This document shows positions 17,491 through 25,049 of a stretch of DNA of 64,000 nucleotides, piece by piece (positions within the stretch are counted from its first letter, which is position 1; each line of letters begins with the position of its first letter). Under the pieces are notes generated by a model. That model did no database searches. It was not told the DNA's origin and worked only from the letters and a program-made list of their open reading frames with translations. The DNA is from G963676095 sp963676095 (GTDB lineage: Bacteria > Bacteroidota > Bacteroidia > Bacteroidales > Prolixibacteraceae). Where the stretch lies: assembly GCA_963676095.1 (NCBI GenBank), contig OY781040.1, positions 3,658,001-3,722,000 of the forward strand, given 5' to 3'. The translations under genes and the position numbers were made by a program.

Positions 17491-17562
17491 GGCGCATTCT
17501 TCTAACGGTTAGGAAACCTGTTTCTCAATCAGGTAATAGCAGTTCGATTCTGCTATGCGCTA
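17491..17562 (+). tRNA. tRNA-Glu (CTC anticodon), somewhat degenerate
   Basis: A 72-nt cloverleaf can be drawn. The acceptor stem GGCGCAT/ATGCGCT has six Watson-Crick pairs plus one G-T at the first position. The D arm is TTCT/GGAA with loop AACGGTTA. The anticodon arm is CCTGT/TCAGG with a T-T mismatch at the bottom and loop TTCTCAA, giving anticodon CTC. The T arm is AGCAG/CTGCT with loop TTCGATT. The sequence resembles tRNA-Glu (TC after the acceptor, GGTTAGGA). CCA is not encoded. It lies on the strand opposite to the his genes and is followed by CCGTTTTT. The weak pairs leave open a diverged or pseudo-tRNA. Confidence 0.75.
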
Positions 17563-17568
17563 CCGTTT

Positions 17569-18108
17569 TTAATGCTTTTCCAGCAACTTTTCAATTACCT
17601 TTTTCATATCATTAAATTCATCTTCCTTATACAGTCTTGTCAGAAAAACAATCTTCCCGTTTCGGTCGATAATGACATTGCGGGTTACCCCTGCATCTTT
17701 GCCTGCATAGGAATAAAAAATATTTCCTTCCGGGTCCAGCAGCATCGGGTAGGTGACAGGAATTTCTTTTCTAAAGCTTTCGGCTTTCTCTGCCGGTTCT
17801 TTCAGGTCGATGCCAAACAATGAAAAATCAGGATTGTCCTTGAGTCTTTGCCAGATCTCTTTCTCGATATGCGGCATTTCTTTTCTGCAAACAGAGCACC
17901 AGCTGGCTGTGAACTGAAGCATGACTATTTTCCCTTTCAGGTCGGAGAGGCGGACCGTTTTTCCATCAGTCGTAACCGTTGTGAAATCAGGGGCAGGCTG
18001 TCCTGTTTTTACGATATAGCCATAGTCTGCGGGGACTTCCTTTTGCAACGTCTGGGCCTTGATTGTCGTTGCTGTGAGAAATAGTAGAATGATTATCCGG
18101 TATTTCAT
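17569..18108 (-). CDS. Secreted TlpA-like thioredoxin-fold protein
   Basis: A 179-residue exported redoxin. A signal peptide (IIILLFLTATTIKA) covers residues 1-18. The thioredoxin fold follows, with PAPDFTTVTTDGK and the active site WCSVC (Cys71, Cys74). A cis-Pro region (IPVTYPMLLD) and GVTRNVIIDRNGKIVF are typical of TlpA/ResA proteins that reduce periplasmic disulfides. It lies 8 bp after purU, so it is co-transcribed with the his genes although it has no evident link to histidine synthesis. Confidence 0.88.
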   Translation of the reverse strand: MKYRIIILLFLTATTIKAQTLQKEVPADYGYIVKTGQPAPDFTTVTTDGKTVRLSDLKGKIVMLQFTASWCSVCRKEMPHIEKEIWQRLKDNPDFSLFGIDLKEPAEKAESFRKEIPVTYPMLLDPEGNIFYSYAGKDAGVTRNVIIDRNGKIVFLTRLYKEDEFNDMKKVIEKLLEKH

Positions 18109-18116
18109 TTTTTTGA

Positions 18117-19001
18117 TTAATTAAAGACAACTGTTTTATTTCTGTAAACCAGTATTTTTCGTTGAAGATGCTTAAATACTGCATGTGAGAGGACAATTTT
18201 TTCCAGGTCACGACCTTTCCTGATGAGACTTTTAACCGTATCTACGTGGCTGCAACGGGTTACATCCTGCTCAATGATCGGGCCGGCATCCAGATCGCCG
18301 GTTACATAATGACTGGTAGCTCCGATTAGTTTAACCCCGCGTTCATGGGCTGCGTGATAAGGTTTGGCCCCTGCAAACGCCGGCAGGAAAGAATGATGGA
18401 TGTTGATGATTTTATTCGGATAATGATCCACAAATTCTTTCGACAGAATTTGCATGTAACGGGCCAGAACGATAAAATCGACTTTGAGATCGGCTAAAAG
18501 TTTCAGCTCTGCGGCTTCCTGTTCTTCCTTATTTATGGTATCGACCGGGAAATAATAAAAGTCTATGTCAAACCGTTCAGCAACAGGTCTCATATCCTCG
18601 TGGTTACTCACGATTGCAGGAATATCCACATCCCATTCTCCTGCTGTGTAGCGGGCAAGGATATCGAACAGGCAGTGGGACATTTTCGATACAAAAATTG
18701 CCATGCGGGGGATATCCCTGGAAAAGTAAATCTTCCATTCCATTTCCAGACGTGAGGCAATAAGTGTTTCAAAATATTCACCGATCTTGCCGGACGGTAT
18801 GGAAAAATCATCCAGTTCCCATTCCACCCTCATGTAAAAGATTTTTTGTGCCCGGTCAACGTACTGATCCAGGTTGATAATATTCCCGTTGTTTTTATTT
18901 AAGAATTCGGTCACTGTTGCCAGTATCCCCTGCCTGTCTGGGCAGTGGATCAGTAATATGGCCGTATTTTTTTTCTCGTGTAAAGGTTTTATACTTTTCA
19001 T
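18117..19001 (-). CDS. purU: Formyltetrahydrofolate deformylase
   Basis: PurU hydrolyses 10-formyl-THF to formate and THF, balancing one-carbon pools for purine synthesis. It has 294 residues. An ACT domain occupies residues 12-90 (AILLIHCPDRQGILATVTEFL), followed by a formyltransferase-like catalytic domain. Catalytic motifs are IHHSFLP at 201-207 (His) and GDLDAGPI with Asp238. It lies 13 bp after hisB within the his operon. AICAR, a by-product of HisF/HisH, consumes 10-formyl-THF, which gives this placement a metabolic logic. Confidence 0.95.
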   Translation of the reverse strand: MKSIKPLHEKKNTAILLIHCPDRQGILATVTEFLNKNNGNIINLDQYVDRAQKIFYMRVEWELDDFSIPSGKIGEYFETLIASRLEMEWKIYFSRDIPRMAIFVSKMSHCLFDILARYTAGEWDVDIPAIVSNHEDMRPVAERFDIDFYYFPVDTINKEEQEAAELKLLADLKVDFIVLARYMQILSKEFVDHYPNKIINIHHSFLPAFAGAKPYHAAHERGVKLIGATSHYVTGDLDAGPIIEQDVTRCSHVDTVKSLIRKGRDLEKIVLSHAVFKHLQRKILVYRNKTVVFN

Positions 19002-19014
19002 ACATTAGGGGTAT

Positions 19015-20136
19015 TTAGAGTGCGCCTTTAGTTGAGGGCAGCTCGAAGTTGAACACGTCTTTTCTGATTGCCATTTTCAAGGCCCGGGCCAGGGCTTTGA
19101 ATATTCCTTCTATTTTGTGATGTTCATTTTGTCCTTCTGCCTTTATATTGATATTTGATAGTGACGTGTCAGAAAATGACTTGAAAAAGTGGAAGAACAT
19201 TTCTGTTGGCATTTCCCCGATTTTTTCACGATTGAATTCAGCGTTCCAGACAAGCCAGGGACGGCCTCCAAAGTCGATAGCCACCTGGGCCAGGCAATCA
19301 TCCATGGGCAGGCAATAACCATATCTTTCGATACCTCTTTTGTCGCCCAGCGCTTTTCGGATGGCTTCACCGAGTGCAAGCGCCGTGTCTTCTATTGTAT
19401 GGTGTTCGTCAACCTGAAGGTCGCCGTTCACCTGTATTTTCAGGTCGATTCCCGAATGACGTGCGATCTGGTCCAGCATGTGGTCGAAAAAGCCCAGCCC
19501 TGTGCTGATGTCGCCTTTCCCTTTTCCATCGAGGTTAATTTCTATTTTTATTTGTGTCTCTTTCGTGTTCCGCACGATAACGGCAGTCCTCTCGGGAGCT
19601 GCTACCCTGGCGTAAATATCATCCCAATGGCTGGTTACTAAAACGCAATGCCCGGAAAGACCTTTTTCCTGCAGTTTGGCGGTCAGGCTGCCATCGTTTA
19701 TCAGGATTCCCTTTGTTCCCAGATTTTTGGCCAGTTCGATGTCGGTTAGCCTGTCGCCTATTACAAAGCTGTTTTCCAGGTCGTAACTGCCGTTCATGTA
19801 TTTGCCAAGCATTCCGGTACCGGGTTTCCTTGTGGGCAGCTTGTCTTCAGGAAAACTCCTGTCGATCAGGACATCGTCGAATTCAATGCCCTCGTTTTTT
19901 AATGCATTCAACATTTTCCGGTGAGCCGGCCAAAAGGTTTCTTCAGGGAAGGAAGGAGTTCCCAGTCCATCCTGGTTTGTAACCATAACCAACTCGTAAT
20001 CCAGATTTTTTGTTATGAAATACAGGTTGCGGAATACTCCGGGTATGAATTCAAGTTTTTCCAGTGAATCGATTTGTTCGTCTTCCGTCTCACTGATCAG
20101 CGTTCCGTCTCTGTCGATAAAAAGGACTTTCTTCAT
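19015..20136 (-). CDS. hisB: Bifunctional histidinol-phosphatase / imidazoleglycerol-phosphate dehydratase
   Basis: A fusion of the two HisB activities, 373 residues. The HAD-type phosphatase is at residues 1-165: DxD at Asp8/Asp10 (FIDRDGTL), the VTNQDG motif, and the later DRLTDIELA. The dehydratase domain (about 180-373) has the paired metal motifs DEHHTIEDTALALGEA and NEHHKIEGIFKALARAL. It catalyses steps 6 and 8 of histidine synthesis. The gap to hisC is 18 bp. Confidence 0.97.
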   Translation of the reverse strand: MKKVLFIDRDGTLISETEDEQIDSLEKLEFIPGVFRNLYFITKNLDYELVMVTNQDGLGTPSFPEETFWPAHRKMLNALKNEGIEFDDVLIDRSFPEDKLPTRKPGTGMLGKYMNGSYDLENSFVIGDRLTDIELAKNLGTKGILINDGSLTAKLQEKGLSGHCVLVTSHWDDIYARVAAPERTAVIVRNTKETQIKIEINLDGKGKGDISTGLGFFDHMLDQIARHSGIDLKIQVNGDLQVDEHHTIEDTALALGEAIRKALGDKRGIERYGYCLPMDDCLAQVAIDFGGRPWLVWNAEFNREKIGEMPTEMFFHFFKSFSDTSLSNINIKAEGQNEHHKIEGIFKALARALKMAIRKDVFNFELPSTKGAL

Positions 20137-20154
20137 TCGGAATAGAATTAATTT

Positions 20155-21186
20155 TTATAGAAGTTTATGTAACGTATCCAGCAAGATCCCGTTTTCATCA
20201 GGAGAGCCAACTGTTATGCGCAGACTGTCGGAGCATAAGGTTATTTTTGAGCGGTCGCGGACAATGATCCCTTCCTTTACCAAAAGGCTGTACACATTAC
20301 GTGCATTATGCATTTTGACTAACAGGAAGTTGGCATCAGAAGGGAAAACCTTCTCTACGAATGAAAATTGTTTTATTGCTTCTGCCAGTTTTGTACGTTC
20401 CCCGATCAGCATTTCGACCCATTTGTTTTTTTCATTCTCAAGCCCGGTCAGCTCGAGCGCTTTTTGCTGGGTCAGTATATTGATGTTGTAAGGATACTTT
20501 ATTTTGTTGAACACCTGTATGATCTGCGGATCGGCGAAAGCCATGCCCAATCTTACACCTGCCATTCCCCAGGCTTTTGAAAAAGTTTGCAGGATGATCA
20601 GGTTGGGGTACCGTTCAAGCTCAGGAAGCAGGGTTGCACCCGGCGCAAAGTCGGTATAGGCTTCGTCGAGAATGACTATTCCCTGAAAGTCACCGATCAC
20701 CTTTAGTATCTCATCTTTGTCCATCAGGTTCGAGGTCGGGTTGTTTGGTGAGCACAGAAAGATCAGTTTCGTCTGGTTGTCTGTTTTTTGAAGCAGCTCA
20801 TCGGCTTTGAACCTGAAATCTTCATTGAGTCTCGACTTTCTGACTTCGATGTCATTGATTTCTGCCGCCACCTCGTACATGCCATAAGTCGGATCGATCG
20901 AGACCATATTGTCTATCCCCGGCTCGCAGAATGCCCGGAAAACCAGGTCGATCGGTTCGTCGCTCCCGTTTCCCAAAAAAATCTGTTCCGGACAGCAATG
21001 TTTAATGCCGGCGATTTTTGTTTTTAGTTGCCGTTGTAACGGGTCAGGGTACCGGTTATATGGTTGATTATATGGGTTTTCGTTGGCATCGAGAAAAACC
21101 ATGGCCTCTCCCGAGTATTCATCACGGGCGGAAGAGTAAGGTTTTAGTTTTTTTATATTTGGCCGGATAAGGTTTTCGATTTCCAT
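20155..21186 (-). CDS. hisC: Histidinol-phosphate aminotransferase
   Basis: A PLP-dependent fold-type I aminotransferase for step 7 of histidine synthesis, 343 residues. Visible motifs are FLDANENP (31-38), SPNNPTSN (146-153), LDEAYTDF (173-180) and the PLP-binding lysine Lys204 in TFSKAWGMAGVRLG. The C-terminal substrate arginine motif DSLRITVG is present near residue 322. It sits between hisD (16 bp upstream) and hisB (18 bp downstream). Confidence 0.97.
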   Translation of the reverse strand: MEIENLIRPNIKKLKPYSSARDEYSGEAMVFLDANENPYNQPYNRYPDPLQRQLKTKIAGIKHCCPEQIFLGNGSDEPIDLVFRAFCEPGIDNMVSIDPTYGMYEVAAEINDIEVRKSRLNEDFRFKADELLQKTDNQTKLIFLCSPNNPTSNLMDKDEILKVIGDFQGIVILDEAYTDFAPGATLLPELERYPNLIILQTFSKAWGMAGVRLGMAFADPQIIQVFNKIKYPYNINILTQQKALELTGLENEKNKWVEMLIGERTKLAEAIKQFSFVEKVFPSDANFLLVKMHNARNVYSLLVKEGIIVRDRSKITLCSDSLRITVGSPDENGILLDTLHKLL

Positions 21187-21202
21187 AAAGTTTCAAATGT
21201 TC

Positions 21203-22489
21203 TTATGAATTCAGTTTTTTAAGTCTTAAAGTAACCGCATTTTTGTGTGCTCCAAGTCGTTCAGCTTCCGCCATTGTTTCAATTATAGGTCCCAGGTTCC
21301 TGATTCCCTCTTCAGTGATTTCCTGGAACGTGATTTTTTTCAGGAAACTGTCGAGGTTAACGCCACTGTAAGAACGGGCCCACCCGTTGGTCGGCAGGGT
21401 ATGGTTTGTTCCCGAAGCATAATCTCCGGCGCTTTCCGGGGTATAGTTTCCAAGAAAGACAGATCCTGCATTGACAACCTGTTCGGCTATTTGCAGATAG
21501 TTTTTCATGGAAATGATCAGGTGCTCCGGCGCATACTCATTAATGAGGTCAATCATGTCTCTTTCCTGATCAAGCACAATGGCAACACTGTTCTTTAGCG
21601 CTTTTGTGGCAATCGCTTCACGGCTGAGTTCCGCCAATTGCTTAGACAGCGCTTTTTCTGTTTGTTCCACGACAGAAGTACTATTGGTTACCAAAATTAC
21701 CTGGGAATCGGGCCCATGTTCAGCCTGCGAGAGCAGATCTGATGCAATAAACGCAGGATCGGCTGATTTATCGGCCATGATGGCGACTTCAGAAGGCCCT
21801 GCCGGCATATCAATTGATACGTCACTGATACCGACCAGTTGTTTGGCTGTCATGACATATTGGTTACCAGGACCAAAAATTTTACTGACACGGGGGACAT
21901 TGCCAGCTCCGTATGCCATTGCCCCGATAGCCTGGACCCCGCCAAGCCTGAATATCTTTGTAACTCCCACTGTTTTTGCCGCAAAGAGGATGGCAGGGTT
22001 TATTTTGCCTTCCTTATCCGGAGGGGTACAAAGAATAATTTCACGGCACCCGGCTATTTGGGCGGGGATGGCAAGCATTAAAACTGTTGAGAAAAGAGGG
22101 GCCGAACCTCCCGGAATATAAAGCCCTACTTTCTCGATGGCTACAGCTTTCTGCCAGCACAGAACGCCGGGGGTTGTTTCTATTTTTTTAAGATCAGGAC
22201 GTTGTGCTTCATGAAACTTGCGGATATTCGTTGCTGCAGTTTCTATCGCGGAGCGGAGGCCAGTATCCAGAAGCCCCGCGGCTTCTTCGAGTTCGTCATC
22301 GCTGACCGCAATTTTATTCAGAACGATACCGTCAAACATTTCCGTATATTTCAGGACAGCCTGTTCTCCGTTCTCCCTTATGTCGTCCAGTATCTTTTTT
22401 ACCTTTTCTGTCAGTTCCGACGCGCTGATCAGCGGACGTTTCAAAATGTCCGGCCAGTCTTTTTTTTCGGGATTGAGGTATAACTTCAT
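21203..22489 (-). CDS. hisD: Histidinol dehydrogenase
   Basis: A zinc enzyme that oxidises histidinol to histidine in two NAD-dependent steps, 428 residues. The family signature covers MPAGPSEVAIMADKSADP and DLLSQAEHGPDSQ (zinc-ligand Gln/His and neighbours). The catalytic Glu/His pair EYAPEHL is near residue 317, and SAGDYASGTNHTLPT near 365. It is the second gene of the operon, 69 bp after hisG, the widest gap among the first four his genes. Confidence 0.97.
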   Translation of the reverse strand: MKLYLNPEKKDWPDILKRPLISASELTEKVKKILDDIRENGEQAVLKYTEMFDGIVLNKIAVSDDELEEAAGLLDTGLRSAIETAATNIRKFHEAQRPDLKKIETTPGVLCWQKAVAIEKVGLYIPGGSAPLFSTVLMLAIPAQIAGCREIILCTPPDKEGKINPAILFAAKTVGVTKIFRLGGVQAIGAMAYGAGNVPRVSKIFGPGNQYVMTAKQLVGISDVSIDMPAGPSEVAIMADKSADPAFIASDLLSQAEHGPDSQVILVTNSTSVVEQTEKALSKQLAELSREAIATKALKNSVAIVLDQERDMIDLINEYAPEHLIISMKNYLQIAEQVVNAGSVFLGNYTPESAGDYASGTNHTLPTNGWARSYSGVNLDSFLKKITFQEITEEGIRNLGPIIETMAEAERLGAHKNAVTLRLKKLNS

Positions 22490-22558
22490 CTTTTTTATTT
22501 ATCAGATCAGAAATAAAAATAACAGAGATTAACCATCATCATTTGGTGATGAACCTTG

Positions 22559-23416
22559 TCAGAAGATCATTTTTTCAATCGGTATAACCAGGATTCCCTG
22601 TGCTCCTGCGGCTTTTAACTTGCCGATCATTTCCCAAAATTCATTCTCTGAAATCACAGAATGGATCGAACTCCATCCTTTTTCAGCAAGAGGGGTTACG
22701 GTGGGGCTCTTCATTCCCGGAAGGATCGCAGATATTTCCCCGATTTTTTCGTTCGGCGCATTCAATAGAATATATTTTTTACCTTCAGCCCTTTGTACCG
22801 ATTCCATCCGGAAGATCAACTCGTCGAGGATGGCTTTCTTTTCTGCGCTCAGGTTGGGGCATGCAATTAATAGTGCTTCCGATGGAATAACGACTTCTAC
22901 CTCCTTTAACCGGTTACTGATCAGGGTTGAGCCCGAGCTGACAATATCAAAGATTGCATCTGCAAGTCCAATGCCCGGAGCAATTTCAACAGATCCAGTA
23001 ATGACATGAATATCTGCATTAATATGATGTTTGTCCAGAAATTCCTGCAGGATTACCGGGTAAGAGGTGGCAATTTTTTTTCCTTTAAAATAATCGAGCC
23101 CGGTATATTCTTCAGATCTCGGGATAGCCAGGGATAGCCGGCATTTGCTGAATCCCAGACGTTTGGCGATGACAACATTTTTCTTTTTTTCAAGCATCTC
23201 GTTTTCTCCCACAATGCCGATATCAGCAACGCCGTCGGCAACTGTCTGGGGAATGTCGTCGTCGCGCAGGAACAACGCTTCCAAAGGAAAGTTTTTTGCA
23301 GTTGCCAGCAATTCCCGTCCATTGAGGGAGAATTTTAATCCCGCTTCCCTGATGAGCTCCATTGAATCTTCGTACAAACGCCCTTTGTTTTGAATGGCAA
23401 TCTTTAACTGTGTCAT
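22559..23416 (-). CDS. hisG: ATP phosphoribosyltransferase (long form)
   Basis: The committed step of histidine synthesis, from ATP and PRPP. It has 285 residues, the long form with a C-terminal regulatory domain, so a separate HisZ is not needed. Motifs are IAIQNKGRLYEDS at 6-18, DGVADIGIVGENE at 61-73 and the PRPP loop DIVSSGSTL at 157-165. The ACT-like regulatory domain (about 210-285) has SPTVTPL and the final IPIEKMIF. I start at ATG 23416 (MTQLKIAIQN); an upstream in-frame ATG at 23479 lies across the attenuator terminator and is rejected. Expression is probably controlled by the leader attenuator and by histidine feedback. Confidence 0.97.
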   Translation of the reverse strand: MTQLKIAIQNKGRLYEDSMELIREAGLKFSLNGRELLATAKNFPLEALFLRDDDIPQTVADGVADIGIVGENEMLEKKKNVVIAKRLGFSKCRLSLAIPRSEEYTGLDYFKGKKIATSYPVILQEFLDKHHINADIHVITGSVEIAPGIGLADAIFDIVSSGSTLISNRLKEVEVVIPSEALLIACPNLSAEKKAILDELIFRMESVQRAEGKKYILLNAPNEKIGEISAILPGMKSPTVTPLAEKGWSSIHSVISENEFWEMIGKLKAAGAQGILVIPIEKMIF

Positions 23417-23430
23417 TTTGTCAAGAATTA

Positions 23431-23467
23431 GAATAAATAAAAAAGGCCTACCTTGCAGGTAAGCCTT
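23431..23467 (-). terminator. his attenuator terminator with competing antiterminator
   Basis: On the minus strand, AAGGCTTACC (23467-23458) pairs with GGTAGGCCTT (23452-23443) over a TGCAA loop, 10 bp with one G-U. It is followed by TTTT then ATTT. An identical GGTAGGCC lies upstream at 23515-23508 in the last codons of the leader peptide and can pair with the same left arm, giving an antiterminator. The hairpin lies between the leader peptide and hisG, as in classical amino-acid attenuation. Confidence 0.85.
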
Positions 23468-23503
23468 CTTTGGGTTCATATTTTTTCAGAAAAAACAAAA
23501 GAA

Positions 23504-23566
23504 TTACGGCCTACCGGTGAATAGGTTATTCCAATGATGGCCGCAATGTCCTTGTCTTTTGATCAT
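23504..23566 (-). CDS. hisL: his leader peptide (attenuation)
   Basis: A 20-codon frame between promoter and hisG, with His at positions 7, 10 and 11 (HCGHH) and stop TAA. Its last codons (GGT AGG CCG) form one arm of the antiterminator. A CGGCC segment within codons 8-10 can pair with GGCCG at the end of the frame. A ribosome stalled at the His codons would leave the antiterminator arm free; one that reaches the stop would cover it and allow the terminator to form. No homologue is claimed; the evidence is the codon content and architecture. Confidence 0.8.
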   Translation of the reverse strand: MIKRQGHCGHHWNNLFTGRP

Positions 23567-23586
23567 GTCTCTTCTGTTTTATGCTG

Positions 23587-23618
23587 CAATTATAGTGATA
23601 AAATGAAATGATACCAAA
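23587..23618 (-). promoter_or_regulatory. Probable his operon promoter
   Basis: On the minus strand, TTTG (23618-23615) is followed after 20 bp by TATAATTG (23594-23587), close to the Bacteroidota consensus TTTG-N19-21-TAnnTTTG. The predicted transcription start would be near 23580, about 14 nt before the leader-peptide ATG. Confidence 0.55.
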
Positions 23619-23694
23619 ATAATTGTTGTTAAATTATAAATAAGAGACGGATATTTATACCTATTTTAATCTTTCACGAAATTTATCATTTGTA

Positions 23695-23727
23695 TTTGCA
23701 ATCGATTGCATAAAAGTTTTATATTTG
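23695..23727 (+). promoter_or_regulatory. GH105 promoter with LacI-type operator in the spacer
   Basis: TTTG at 23695-23698 and TATATTTG at 23720-23727 are 21 bp apart and match the Bacteroidota promoter consensus. A perfect 14-bp palindrome TGCAATCGATTGCA (23697-23710) lies in the spacer and overlaps the -33 box. Its central CG and GCAA/TTGC half-sites resemble LacI/PurR-family operators, so repression by steric block is expected. Confidence 0.65.
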
Positions 23728-23759
23728 GATTTTGTTATAAACAGACTAAACCAATTGAG

Positions 23760-24857
23760 ATGAAAAAGTCAACCTTATTTTTGATTATAGCGCTGGTATT
23801 CAATTTTGTAAATGCGGAAAACCACTCCGGTAAAAAGCTATTTACGGATAAGTATATTAAACGGACTATGGAGAAAGCTGCTGACTGGCAGCTCGGACAT
23901 CCCAAACATGAACTTTACGATTGGACAAACGGGGCCTTTTATGCCGGAGTTTTTGCCGCCTGGGAAACAACCGGATCAAAACAACTTTGGAACGCCATGG
24001 TCGGAATGGGAGAGGCTAACCAGTGGAAGGCCGGCCCCAGGGTGACTCATGCCGACGATTATGCGATCGGGCAAACCTATATCGACCTGTACCGTGTGAC
24101 AAAAGATGAAAAGATGATTAAGCCATTCAGGGAGGCAGTGGATAAGTTTATGGAAACCCCTTACGAAAAGGGAGAAATTAATCCGATTACTTGGTGGTGG
24201 TGCGATGCCCTTTTCATGGCTCCCCCTGCAATGGTAAAACTGGGCATGACCCTTGGGGAAAACAAATACTTGGAGTATAGTGATAAGCTATTCAAGGAAA
24301 CTTATGATTTGTTGTATGATAGAGAAGAAGATCTTTTTGCCCGCGACAAGAGCTTCCAGACTAACTGGAAGGACCCGAAATATGAATCAAACGGGGAAAA
24401 AATATTTTGGTCGCGGGGGAACGGATGGGTTATGGGTGGTTTGGTCAGGATTTTGAGTGAGTTGCCGGCAGATTATAAAACACGTCCTTTCTATGAGAAA
24501 ATCTTCGAAGCTATGGCTCAACGTATCGCAGGGCTGCAACAGGAAGACGGATTATGGAGGGCCAGTCTGCTCGATCCGGAGGCATACCCGGGAGGAGAAG
24601 CCAGTGGTTCCGGTTTTTATACTTATGCATTGGCATGGGGAATCAATAACGGGCTGCTTGACCGGGACAAATACCTGCCCGTGGTCAGGAAAGCCTGGAT
24701 CGGACTGAATAGCCTTATTCAGCCGGATGGCCATGTGGGATGGGTGCAACCTGTCGGGGCCGACCCAAAAAAGAATTTCTCGGCCGATAGCTGGGAGGTC
24801 TATGGTACCGGAGCATTCTTGCTGGCAGGCAGCGAAGTCATCAAAATTAAATGGTAG
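23760..24857 (+). CDS. Secreted GH88/GH105 unsaturated glucuronyl or rhamnogalacturonyl hydrolase
   Basis: A 365-residue exported glycoside hydrolase with an alpha/alpha-barrel. Signal peptide MKKSTLFLIIALVFNFVNA ends at residue 19. Conserved aromatic-rich motifs are DWTNGAFYAGVFAAWE (54-69), THADDYAIGQTY (97-108) and WWWCDALFMAPP with the likely catalytic Asp149 (as in YteR). The C-terminus has GSGFYTYALAWGINNGLL. It removes unsaturated uronic acid from oligosaccharides left by polysaccharide lyases. The start is placed at 23760, where the signal peptide begins; an upstream frame from 23706 overlaps the promoter. It stands alone, without a SusC/D pair in this window. Confidence 0.88.
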   Translation: MKKSTLFLIIALVFNFVNAENHSGKKLFTDKYIKRTMEKAADWQLGHPKHELYDWTNGAFYAGVFAAWETTGSKQLWNAMVGMGEANQWKAGPRVTHADDYAIGQTYIDLYRVTKDEKMIKPFREAVDKFMETPYEKGEINPITWWWCDALFMAPPAMVKLGMTLGENKYLEYSDKLFKETYDLLYDREEDLFARDKSFQTNWKDPKYESNGEKIFWSRGNGWVMGGLVRILSELPADYKTRPFYEKIFEAMAQRIAGLQQEDGLWRASLLDPEAYPGGEASGSGFYTYALAWGINNGLLDRDKYLPVVRKAWIGLNSLIQPDGHVGWVQPVGADPKKNFSADSWEVYGTGAFLLAGSEVIKIKW

Positions 24858-24987
24858 TGCGGATTATGTTCTGTAATCCCTGAAAAGGGACTCCCGGATA
24901 TGCAGATAGTTTGGAGTGAAACCGTGGATACGGGGAACCGTTACCCTGGTTCCTTGAATAACAAATTTGAGTAAGTTTTCCGGAGAT

Positions 24988-25028
24988 AAAAAAGAGAGCT
25001 ACTCCCTAAAGAAGTAGCTCTCTTTTTT
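24988..25028. terminator. Bidirectional terminator between GH105 gene and dnaJ
   Basis: A perfect 16-bp inverted repeat (24988-25003 with 25013-25028) with a 9-nt loop. The stem begins with AAAAAA and ends with TTTTTT, so U-tracts exist for both strands. It lies between convergent genes. Confidence 0.93.
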
Positions 25029-25049
25029 ATCTGTTATCATCGCGTATTT

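Noticed and set aside
23417..23479. An upstream in-frame ATG that would extend HisG by 21 residues
   Set aside because: The extension reads through the attenuator terminator and is unlike HisG N-termini; MTQLKIAIQN at 23416 matches the family.
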